DNA from: Burkholderia sp. Bp9142
GTDB taxonomy: Bacteria; Pseudomonadota; Gammaproteobacteria; Burkholderiales; Burkholderiaceae
Length of the DNA: 64,000 nucleotides
NCBI RefSeq assembly: GCF_003853415.1
Contig: NZ_QTPP01000025.1
Location: 49,056 to 113,055 of the forward strand
Reading direction: 5' to 3'
Shown here: positions 25,690 through 33,205 of the stretch, piece by piece
Layout of the letters: every line of letters begins with the position of its first letter
How positions within the stretch are numbered: the first letter of the stretch is position 1
The notes under the pieces: generated by a model
What the model was told of the DNA's origin: nothing
Database searches by the model: none
Seen by the model: only the letters and a program-made list of their open reading frames with translations
Program-made: the position numbers and the translations under genes

Positions 25690-26654
25690 GGTGCCTCGAC
25701 CCGGCGATGATGGGAAACGAAACGATGCTGGAAGCGCGCTCGCAGGCATGACGCAATGTCCTCCGCGAGCGCTTCCCTGGTCTTCTGCGCTGCCAGACCT
25801 TCGACGAGGACGGGAACGGCGGACTTCACTTCATCATGCGGTCCAGGAAGACAAACGATCGTGGTTGCACCGACCTGGCCGACGCCGATTCGGACCGCAT
25901 CCTTGGCATGCCTGCCGTGGCCGCGCTCAACCAGAAAGATTACGGGAGTCGCCGCCAGAGGATCGAGCGACTTCAACGCTTCCAGCGTGCAATCCTTGCG
26001 CTCCGCACCGACGCCTCCCGTCGTGACGATCAGGCGATAGGCACCCTCGTGAACGGCGTCGAGCATGGCTTCGCTGATCCGTTCGAGCGAATCCTCGAGG
26101 TTCTCGCCCAACGCGACGCTGTAGCCCGTCGCCTTCAGGCTTGCTTCGATAAACGGCTTGTTGGAATCGACGATCTGGCCGTCGGCTACCTCGTCTCCCG
26201 TGGAAAACACCAGAACCCTGCGCGCCAGGCGCGCCGCGATGTCATCCGCCATCGCCCGCGTTCTGGCTGCGATCTTCCTGCCCTGTCGCGCATTCATGCC
26301 GATCCAGCCGAGCACGCCGTCCGATCTGACTTCGGTGCGCTCATCGAAGCCGAAACCGGCGATCCTGGCCAACGCGGTCAACAGTTGCATTCGCTTGCCG
26401 GCGATACGCTCCAGATCGATATGCTCGCGCAGGATATCGAGGGAAAGGACGTCGCCGATCGCATCGATGACGTAAACCTCGTCGCGCCGAAGACCAAGCA
26501 CCTCCGCCACGCACTGCGCGACTGCATCCAGGTCGACACCGTCCATCCGCACCGGCTGCAGGCGCAGCTCCGTCTTGTGAAACAGACTGTAGCGGTCATG
26601 CTCGTCGCGCTGTCGCGGCGTGGCGAGGCTATCGAATTCCGATCCGTGCTTCAT
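25686..26654 (-). CDS. MoeA/CinA-like (MoCF domain) nucleotide-binding protein
   Basis: A 322-residue protein. Residues 147-285 are a MogA/MoeA/CinA-type MoCF domain: STGDEVADGQIVDSN (151-165), IVTTGGVGAERKD (209-221) and LPGPHDEVKSA (269-279). In known members this fold adenylates molybdopterin, inserts molybdate or hydrolyses dinucleotide cofactors. Residues 1-145 are an N-terminal region I do not recognise, with DEVYVIDAIGDVLSLDIL. No other molybdenum cofactor genes are near; instead it is joined by ATGA overlaps to larC and to the NadC-like gene. A role in making or tailoring the nickel-pincer nucleotide is therefore inferred. The start at 26654 follows this coupling. Confidence 0.8.
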   Translation of the reverse strand: MKHGSEFDSLATPRQRDEHDRYSLFHKTELRLQPVRMDGVDLDAVAQCVAEVLGLRRDEVYVIDAIGDVLSLDILREHIDLERIAGKRMQLLTALARIAGFGFDERTEVRSDGVLGWIGMNARQGRKIAARTRAMADDIAARLARRVLVFSTGDEVADGQIVDSNKPFIEASLKATGYSVALGENLEDSLERISEAMLDAVHEGAYRLIVTTGGVGAERKDCTLEALKSLDPLAATPVIFLVERGHGRHAKDAVRIGVGQVGATTIVCLPGPHDEVKSAVPVLVEGLAAQKTREALAEDIASCLRARFQHRFVSHHRRVEAP

Positions 26655-27481
26655 GCGCCGTCCCCCACGTCCACGACGGTCAAGTGCATGTCGAGCAACG
26701 GAGCGTCGACGATCGATCGTCCGACATCGACGAGATCCACATCGACCTGTCGAAGTTCGTCGATCATATCCAGCGTGACGCCACCGCCGAAAGCGACCTG
26801 AACGCCGGAACGGCACGACAGCGCGTCGAGCGCGTTCGATACCTTCGCGATGTCATCCGGATTACCCGTATCGACGAAGATCACATCGGCGCCGTGGCGA
26901 GCGGCCGCAACGGCCTCACGCTCGATTGCATCGAACTGGCCGCAGACCTGAATGACGCGTCGATATCCGTCCAGGTCGGCTACGGCGGCGAGCGTATTCC
27001 CGATTCCACCGAACATGCGTACGTAGTTCTTGTCGAGATACAGAAACGGCGTCGAACTGATGCGCGTTTCCGCTCCGCCAGCGGCGGCCGCGTCGCGAAT
27101 GAGCGCTTTCAGTTCCAGCGGCATTTTCTTCCAGGCGCCCGAGACGATCGCCAGATCACCGGCTGACCGGTCGACAAATCGCCGTGCCGCGGTAGCAATC
27201 CCGGATGCCTTCGCGACGCATCCGATCAACCGGTCCTCGCCCATCGCGATCTGTTGTGGCGTGCCCCGCACGTTCATGATGCAATCGCCCGCCCGAACCC
27301 GCTCGCCGACCGTGATCGATTCAAGCAGCTGAATGCCGAGGCTCGCCGCCACGGCCTCCGCTTCGCGAATACCTGCGATCACCCCGGACGCATCGGCCAG
27401 GATCCGTGCGGTTACCCGACGGCCGGCAATCGAGCGAAAGATGTCCGTTCGGACGTCGTGATTCGTATGCATGTCAGGCAA
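26651..27481 (-). CDS. NadC/ModD-like (quinolinate phosphoribosyltransferase fold) protein
   Basis: A 276-residue protein with the QPRTase two-domain fold: an N-terminal VTARILADASGVIAGIREAE, the helix SGIATAARRFVD, and the barrel end FGGGVT (231-236) with VDVG (251-254). Several QPRTase active-site groups are changed: the DTRKTTPG loop reads SGAWKKMP (114-121), HR reads TR (139-140) and KDNH reads DKNY (150-153). It is therefore probably not an ordinary quinolinate phosphoribosyltransferase. Nickel-pincer synthesis starts from a nicotinate nucleotide, so an enzyme working on a pyridine nucleotide fits the operon. It overlaps the LarA-like gene by eight bases. Confidence 0.8.
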   Translation of the reverse strand: MPDMHTNHDVRTDIFRSIAGRRVTARILADASGVIAGIREAEAVAASLGIQLLESITVGERVRAGDCIMNVRGTPQQIAMGEDRLIGCVAKASGIATAARRFVDRSAGDLAIVSGAWKKMPLELKALIRDAAAAGGAETRISSTPFLYLDKNYVRMFGGIGNTLAAVADLDGYRRVIQVCGQFDAIEREAVAAARHGADVIFVDTGNPDDIAKVSNALDALSCRSGVQVAFGGGVTLDMIDELRQVDVDLVDVGRSIVDAPLLDMHLTVVDVGDGA

Positions 27482-28808
27482 GCCTTCTCTGTTTCAGCCA
27501 TTTCGGCATCAGTACCTCGTCGACGGTTTTCGTCACCTGCGGCGCGTCGTGCAGGAGCGCCTCCGCCATTTCCCGGCTGCAGTTGATGGCGCCATAGCTG
27601 CCGTCGAAGATGATGGCCTTCCGGGTGCCGGTGAGGTCATGGGCCTGTTCCATCGCCTGCTCCAGCGAATCGGCGGAATGCACCTCGTAGTGCAGGCCCT
27701 GTTTCCGAAGCGAATTCGCGATCCTCGGATCGGCCGCGATAAACGGCGTGTTCTTCAGCGTGAATGCACTCTTCCATGCGTAGTTGAGAACCACGGCCTT
27801 GACCGCCGGATTTCCGGGCGACTTCGTATCGATCTCGAGATCCAGATGATCGTCGGGACCGAAAAAAAGGTTGCAGGACGTCAGCCCTCCCGCATGCTGG
27901 TAATGGAGCCAACGGTGTCCGTCCATCACCGCGATACAGGAGTCGATCGACTCGAACAGGTGGATCATCTTGCCGAAGTCGCGCAGCAGCTCCCTGGTCA
28001 TCCGCTTGTCGAGCGCGATGAGATCCCGGTCTGCGTCGACGCCCATGATTCCGGAAGGCGAACTGCGCAGCATGACGGCACAGACGAACTTCTCCTGGAT
28101 GAACGGCGATTCGTAGAGCGCACGAGGCACGATGTTCGCGCTGCTGGTCGGGAAGTTGTTGTGGAAGATCCCTCGCGTCTCGATGCGGGCGTAACTCATG
28201 GTGAACGCTTTCAACGCGCGACCATTCAACCGATGAAAATGCGTTTCGCGGGGATCATCGTAATGGACATAAATGATGTGCTGCGCCTTGTACGCGAGCC
28301 CGATACCGTAGAGCAGGCCGATCTCGGTCTCGATCTCCACGCCCTTCTCATAAGGGCCGAACTGGACAACACGGCCTTCGAAGTATTCATCGAGCTTGTA
28401 GTGCTCGATGATTTCCTTGCCTTCGAACTTGCTGGTCGCCGAACTGAATGCGAGCCTCAGTTTCCGGTTCCCGGTGCGCCTTTCGACCTCGTCCTTCACC
28501 GCGCATACCGTCGCGACATAGGCGTCTCCACCCATCATGGCAAAGCCATGTTCCGAGCAGAGAATGTTGACCGAATCGTTGGCACCGATCCGGGAGAGAT
28601 CGACGCTTTCGAGCGCGCTCACCGTGGCCTCCCGAACCTTTTCGGCGCTGTCTCCCAGCACCATCAGCGGCACGGGGAGATCGGGAAACAGATCCCGAAC
28701 CGCAACGGAAACCATCCCGGGCAATTGGGCAGCGCGCATCGACGGATAGCGGTAGCCCATCACCGAGCGCGGAATGGGCGGCGGAACCACCGGTGGCATG
28801 AGGTTCAT
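27474..28808 (-). CDS. Divergent LarA-family protein, putative nickel-pincer enzyme
   Basis: A 444-residue protein that by pattern is a remote relative of lactate racemase LarA. Three residues needed to hold the nickel-pincer cofactor are present at the same spacing as in Lactiplantibacillus LarA: His190 (ETHFH), Lys200 (10 residues on; LarA Lys184 forms the thioamide) and His216 (16 further; LarA His200 is a nickel ligand). SEHG at 85-88 matches the LarA SDHT segment and Lys346 matches Lys298. LarA's other catalytic base, His108 in GFHRPST, has no counterpart (SSATSKFEG here). It lies in a larBCE operon with redox proteins. A hydride-transfer reaction other than lactate racemisation is inferred; the substrate is unknown. 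Confidence 0.72.
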   Translation of the reverse strand: MNLMPPVVPPPIPRSVMGYRYPSMRAAQLPGMVSVAVRDLFPDLPVPLMVLGDSAEKVREATVSALESVDLSRIGANDSVNILCSEHGFAMMGGDAYVATVCAVKDEVERRTGNRKLRLAFSSATSKFEGKEIIEHYKLDEYFEGRVVQFGPYEKGVEIETEIGLLYGIGLAYKAQHIIYVHYDDPRETHFHRLNGRALKAFTMSYARIETRGIFHNNFPTSSANIVPRALYESPFIQEKFVCAVMLRSSPSGIMGVDADRDLIALDKRMTRELLRDFGKMIHLFESIDSCIAVMDGHRWLHYQHAGGLTSCNLFFGPDDHLDLEIDTKSPGNPAVKAVVLNYAWKSAFTLKNTPFIAADPRIANSLRKQGLHYEVHSADSLEQAMEQAHDLTGTRKAIIFDGSYGAINCSREMAEALLHDAPQVTKTVDEVLMPKWLKQRRLA

Positions 28809-29449
28809 TTCGAGACGGTTCTTTCAATGTTGGCAAACATGGGCACTTCGATGCGTGCGTGCTTCAGACGCTCCTGGTTTTCCCGAATCCGATACTCCGG
28901 ATACTTGTCGGCCACCTCCGCCGACACGCTCCAGATTCCGATAGCCATGCCGGCATGCTCGGGATAGACGCGCCAGTCACGTGGACTTCGCGCTACTTTC
29001 ACTTCCGCGGCCTCGAGCAAGCGCATCACGGGACCCGTGCACCAGATCGCGCACACGCCCCTGACGCCGGTCATCGTCGAGACCGCCTCGGGTGTCGTCC
29101 CGCCTTTCAGGATCGCGGCCGCTACCTCGCCGGCCGTCGTCGCGGTACACAGGCAGATCGACTCCTGCGGATCAAGCCGCGCAGCGGCACAGATGCGCTC
29201 CATCGCGGCGCGATCGACAGTCCGACAGTCTGTCGACACATGTCGCGGCGCATCCAGAAACTCGCGTTTTATCGCGCGATGATCCATACAGGCTTCGATG
29301 CACTTGTTACAGCCCGTGCAGCGCTCGGTATCCACCCGTGCGAGCCGGTCGACCGTTTTGATGGCCTCGGTCGGACAAACCTGATCGCACTGCTTGCAGC
29401 CGATGCAATTTGCATCGACAACGCTGACAACCTGAATGATGTTGATCAT
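28805..29449 (-). CDS. 2[4Fe-4S] ferredoxin with BFD-like [2Fe-2S] domain
   Basis: A 214-residue iron-sulfur protein and the first gene of the nickel-pincer operon. Two 4Fe-4S motifs are complete: Cys15/18/21/25 and Cys44/47/50/54. A BFD-like 2Fe-2S motif follows (Cys99-x-Cys101, 31 residues, Cys133-x3-Cys137). The last 60 residues (RDWRVYPEHAGMAIGIWSVSAEVADKYPEYRIREN) match no domain I know. Its stop overlaps the start of the LarA-like gene by four bases, implying close stoichiometry. It may pass electrons to the LarA-like enzyme or keep its cofactor active; LarA itself needs no such partner, which makes this unusual. Confidence 0.85.
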   Translation of the reverse strand: MINIIQVVSVVDANCIGCKQCDQVCPTEAIKTVDRLARVDTERCTGCNKCIEACMDHRAIKREFLDAPRHVSTDCRTVDRAAMERICAAARLDPQESICLCTATTAGEVAAAILKGGTTPEAVSTMTGVRGVCAIWCTGPVMRLLEAAEVKVARSPRDWRVYPEHAGMAIGIWSVSAEVADKYPEYRIRENQERLKHARIEVPMFANIERTVSK

Positions 29450-29884
29450 TTCGTGCTCGATTCATATGCGTGTCTGGCGATTCGTCCTCTCCATGCCGGC
29501 GCCATTCCGTGGAAATGGATGCCATAACGGCAAAACTGCATTTGCAAGCGCATGGAAAGTGTTATCGAGTCTACGGCGCTGCCCGGAGGCGTCGCTTGTG
29601 CCAACGTGCTGACTGTCGGAGGGGCCCTGGTTGCAGCTCCGCTGCCCCGTTGAGCATCGGGATAACGAGCGCCGCTCGAACATCAGAAATTTCTTACGGC
29701 AGCACGAGAATTTTCCTATCGCCGCAACCACTCGCCTCGCCGTATCGTGACTACCTTCGTCCCGGTAGTCGCACACCCTCGAGCGTGATGCGGGACTATC
29801 GGCACAGACGCCGCCATTGCGAGCAAGCGAAAACTTTCCATCCGGCGGCATTCATCTTCCTGCGGACAGGAAAGGAGTCGGCAA
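29450..29884. promoter_or_regulatory. Divergent control region of the nickel-pincer operon and AraC-nickel transporter unit
   Basis: 435 bases between outward-facing genes with no convincing coding sequence. It must hold both promoters. A 10-base palindrome AGAAATTTCT at 29685-29694 sits in its more AT-rich middle. No NikR-type GTATGA/TCATAC pair and no B12 box were seen. Confidence 0.45.
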
Positions 29885-30697
29885 ATGCGTTCAAACGACC
29901 ACGACAAGCATCAGAGCTGGGCGGAATTGGGCGAGCGGTTCATGCTCCTGACGCGTGGCCGCATGGCGTATCTCGGCTTCCTCGGTCATCCGGAAGCCCG
30001 CAGATTCGGCGCGCTCACGGTGTACGTGTCGATCGACAATCCGTTTCGCATCCGGATCGGGCACGGCAGCTGGCAGACCGCGCACATGATTGTGGTCGCC
30101 CCCGAGACGCGGCACGAGATCGTTTCAGGCGATCGCCTGATCGCCGCCCTGCTGATCGAGGCCGAAACGGTCGCATTCGAGGATCTTCCTGCCTGGCTGC
30201 GCCCGTGCTCGGATACCCGGGAATTCGACGCCCAGATCAGGCGGTTGCGCGACGCATTCATGTCCCTGCGCGGCAAAGGAAACGACGTCGCCGGCATGAA
30301 GGACGACTTCGATCGGCACTTCTTCGGCCACCCGCTGCAACCGCGAAAGCTCGATCAGCGGATCATGAGCGTGGCGGCGCTGATCGGCGCCGATCCCGGT
30401 ACGTTGTCCAGCGCCGACGATTGTGCCCGGCGCGCGTGCTTGTCGGTCTCCCGCTTCCTCCACTTGTTCAAGGAAAACATGGGAACGACGCTTCGCCGCT
30501 ATCGCGCGTGGAAGCGAGCGCGAAATTTCCTTGCGCATTTGAATGCTTCGTCGAATCTCACGGACATTGCTTTCGATATCGGATATCCGGATTCGTCTCA
30601 TTTCAGCCATACCGTGCGCTGGTATTGGGGCCTCACGCCACAGAACATGGTGGCAGGATCGCGAGGTCTCGCTGTCTCCGACCACCGCGCCGATTGA
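29885..30697 (+). CDS. AraC-family transcriptional regulator
   Basis: A 270-residue regulator with an N-terminal cupin-like ligand domain (about 1-110) and two C-terminal helix-turn-helix motifs: ACLSVSRFLHLFKENMGTTL and LTDIAFDIGYPDSSHFSHTVR with GLTP after it. A strong AAAGGAG stands before the ATG. It is divergent from the nickel-pincer operon and 53 bases upstream of the nickel transporter gene on the same strand. It is the natural candidate for the operon's activator, possibly sensing the enzyme's substrate; that is inference from position. Confidence 0.9.
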   Translation: MRSNDHDKHQSWAELGERFMLLTRGRMAYLGFLGHPEARRFGALTVYVSIDNPFRIRIGHGSWQTAHMIVVAPETRHEIVSGDRLIAALLIEAETVAFEDLPAWLRPCSDTREFDAQIRRLRDAFMSLRGKGNDVAGMKDDFDRHFFGHPLQPRKLDQRIMSVAALIGADPGTLSSADDCARRACLSVSRFLHLFKENMGTTLRRYRAWKRARNFLAHLNASSNLTDIAFDIGYPDSSHFSHTVRWYWGLTPQNMVAGSRGLAVSDHRAD

Positions 30698-30750
30698 CGA
30701 CGCACGCGGAAAAGCTCCACATCGGGATCGAGCGATCGGATAAGGACACA

Positions 30751-31800
30751 ATGAACAACGTTATCGATGCACTGTCCCTCAGTTTTCAAGGGCCGCTGAG
30801 ACCGAAGATTTTCCGGCTCTACGTTCTGCTCATCGCTTTCAACGCCGTGACATGGATCTGGGCGCTCATCGTCTTCAGGACACACCCGCTGTTGATGGGC
30901 AGCTGTTTGCTGGCATGGTCGCTCGGGCTGCGTCACGCGGTGGACGCCGACCATATTGCCGCGATCGACAACGTTACGCGCAAGCTCATGCAGACCGGCC
31001 AGCGTCCGATCACGATCGGCCTGATGTTCTCGCTCGGTCACTCGACGGTCGTCGTAATCGCGTCGGTCGCCATAGCCGTGACAGCGCTGGCGATGAAAGG
31101 CCATATGGACGCGATCAGGGCAGTCGGCGGACTGATCGGCACACTGGTGTCGACGCTCTTCCTGTTTGCGATCGCAGTGATCAATCTGTTCGCGCTGAAA
31201 GCGATCGTCGCCGCGTTCCGGCGCATGCGACACGGCGAGCCGTACATCGAAGCGGAAGTCGATCGGCTGCTCGCCGGCCGGGGATTCCTTTCTCGAATAT
31301 TTCAACCGCTGTTCCGGATCGTCACGCGCAGCCGACACATGTATCTGCTGGGCTTTCTGTTCGGTCTCGGCTTCGATACCGCGACAGAAGTCGGACTGCT
31401 CGGCATCTCTGCCGCCGGCGCAATCCAGGGCATGTCGATCTGGTCGATTCTCGTTTTTCCCGCGCTTTTCACGGCTGGCATGACGCTGGTCGACACAACG
31501 GACAACATCCTGATGGTGGGCGCGTACGGCTGGGCGTTCGTCAAACCCGTTCGCAAGCTCTACTACAACATCACGATTACGGCGATATCGGTGATGGTGG
31601 CGCTCTTCGTTGGCGGCGTGGAAGGACTTGGATTGCTCGCCGATCGACTGCAGCTTTCAGGGCCGTTCTGGCAGGCCGTAGGCAGTCTCAACGACAACTT
31701 CGGTCTGGTCGGTTATAGCATCGTTGGCCTGTTTTCCGCGAGCTGGCTATGCTCGTTTGCAGTCTATCGCTGGAAGCGCTTCGACGAACTGGAGGTTTGA
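30751..31800 (+). CDS. NiCoT-family nickel/cobalt permease (HoxN/NixA type)
   Basis: A 349-residue eight-helix membrane protein. The family signature RHAVDADHI is at residues 61-69, and the second signatures LGFDTATE and LFTAGMTLVDTTDNILM follow. These residues bind Ni(II) during high-affinity uptake; selectivity against cobalt cannot be judged by eye. The frame is open far upstream over the AraC gene, but ATG 30751 with TAAGGAC before it is the evident start. It is co-directional with the AraC gene and divergent from larBCE, so nickel supply is tied to nickel-pincer cofactor synthesis. Confidence 0.93.
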   Translation: MNNVIDALSLSFQGPLRPKIFRLYVLLIAFNAVTWIWALIVFRTHPLLMGSCLLAWSLGLRHAVDADHIAAIDNVTRKLMQTGQRPITIGLMFSLGHSTVVVIASVAIAVTALAMKGHMDAIRAVGGLIGTLVSTLFLFAIAVINLFALKAIVAAFRRMRHGEPYIEAEVDRLLAGRGFLSRIFQPLFRIVTRSRHMYLLGFLFGLGFDTATEVGLLGISAAGAIQGMSIWSILVFPALFTAGMTLVDTTDNILMVGAYGWAFVKPVRKLYYNITITAISVMVALFVGGVEGLGLLADRLQLSGPFWQAVGSLNDNFGLVGYSIVGLFSASWLCSFAVYRWKRFDELEV

Positions 31801-32002
31801 TCAGGTCCCCGGGATCGGCCCGGTTTCCCCTCGCCCCTCCACGGACGGATTCGGCGATGGAGAGGCGGGGCGTCCGCATGACCGGACGACGGCGACGATC
31901 GAGAGCCGGCGGCCACACGCTCGAGCACCGCCGGTAATGGCACGGATCGCACTCGGGCGGACGCAACACGGCTCGCCGCGGCACCGCCGCCCAGCCGCCA
32001 CG

Positions 32003-33163
32003 TCAGGCCCGTGCTCCGACTTCCGCTTCCTCGGCCGTCCAGCCCGCGACACGCTCGCTGAGCGTCAGCCCCAGCCCCGGACGCGTCGGCACGATCATCC
32101 TGCCGTCGCGCGTCTCGAGCCGTTCATTGAACAGCGGTTCGAGCCATTCGAAATGCTCGACCCACGGCTCGCGCGCATAGCACGCAGCGAGATGCACATG
32201 CAGTTCCATCGCGAAGTGCGGGGCCAGCATCAATCCCGCATGATCGGCGAGCGCCGCCACCTTGAGGAACGGCGTGATGCCGCCCACGCGCGGCGCATCC
32301 GGCATCAGGTAGTCGGCCGCCCGCAAGCGAATGAATTCCCAATGCTCGGACACGCTGGTCAGCATCTCGCCGGTCGCGATCGGCGTGTCGAACTGCGCGG
32401 CGAGCGCCGCATGACCTTCGGCGTCGTAGCAGTCGAGCGGCTCCTCGATCCAGACCAGGTTGAACGGCTCGAACGTGCGGCACATGCGCTGCGCGGTGGG
32501 CCGGTCCCACTGCTGGTTCGCATCGACCATCAACGGGAACGCGTCGCCCAGATGCTTGCGCACGGTCTGCACGCGATGGATATCCAGCGCGCAATCCGGC
32601 TGGCCGACCTTCAGCTTGATGCCGCCGATGCCCTTCTCGCGCGACGCGTCCGTATTGGTCAGCAACTGATCGAGCGGCGTATGCAGGAAACCGCCCGACG
32701 TGTTGTAGCAGCGCACCGAATTGCGATGCGCGCCGAGCAACTTGGCCAGCGACAGGTTCGCGCGCTTCGCCTTCAGGTCCCACAGCGCGACGTCGAATGC
32801 ACCGATCGCCTGCGCCGCCATGCCGCTGCGCCCGACCGACGCGCCGGCCCATGCGAGCTTGTCCCACAGGCGTGCGATGTCGCTCGGATCCTCGCCGATC
32901 AGCGTCGGCGCGATCTCCTTCGCATGGGCAAACTGGCCGGGGCCGCCCGCGCGCTTCGAGTAGCTGAAGCCGAGGCCGCGGTGCCCGTCGGCCGTTTCGA
33001 TCTCGACGAACAGGATCGCGATTTCCGTCATCGGCTTCTGGCGTCCGGTCAGGACTTTTGCATCGCTGATCGGGTTGGCCAGCGGCAGGAACGTCGACGC
33101 GACGCGAACCCACTTGATCCGGTCGTTCGACGCGGTGCTGACGAGGGAAGACGAGGTATTCAT
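32003..33163 (-). CDS. Enolase-superfamily sugar acid dehydratase (talarate/galactarate dehydratase-like)
   Basis: A 386-residue mandelate racemase-group enolase superfamily enzyme. The catalytic set is visible: Lys183 and Lys185 (KLKVG), metal ligands Asp214 (VDANQQWD), Glu240 (WIEEP) and Glu266 (TGEML), and the base His316 (APHFAMELH). The sequence around GRSGMAAQAIGAFDVALWDLKAK and YNTSGGFLHTP resembles the L-talarate/galactarate dehydratases. It would dehydrate a six-carbon diacid to a 2-keto-3-deoxy product. It forms a leftward pair with the MFS transporter (42-base gap) next to a LacI regulator. Confidence 0.87.
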   Translation of the reverse strand: MNTSSSLVSTASNDRIKWVRVASTFLPLANPISDAKVLTGRQKPMTEIAILFVEIETADGHRGLGFSYSKRAGGPGQFAHAKEIAPTLIGEDPSDIARLWDKLAWAGASVGRSGMAAQAIGAFDVALWDLKAKRANLSLAKLLGAHRNSVRCYNTSGGFLHTPLDQLLTNTDASREKGIGGIKLKVGQPDCALDIHRVQTVRKHLGDAFPLMVDANQQWDRPTAQRMCRTFEPFNLVWIEEPLDCYDAEGHAALAAQFDTPIATGEMLTSVSEHWEFIRLRAADYLMPDAPRVGGITPFLKVAALADHAGLMLAPHFAMELHVHLAACYAREPWVEHFEWLEPLFNERLETRDGRMIVPTRPGLGLTLSERVAGWTAEEAEVGARA

Positions 33164-33205
33164 GAGGATGCCCTTTGGCGAGAGAAATTCGATACGTGAA
33201 GTCGT

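Noticed and set aside
30698..30750. Cobalamin riboswitch or NikR site ahead of the nickel permease
   Set aside because: The gap after the AraC gene is only 53 bases and contains no B12 box or GTATGA-type dyad; the 29450-29884 region also lacks both.
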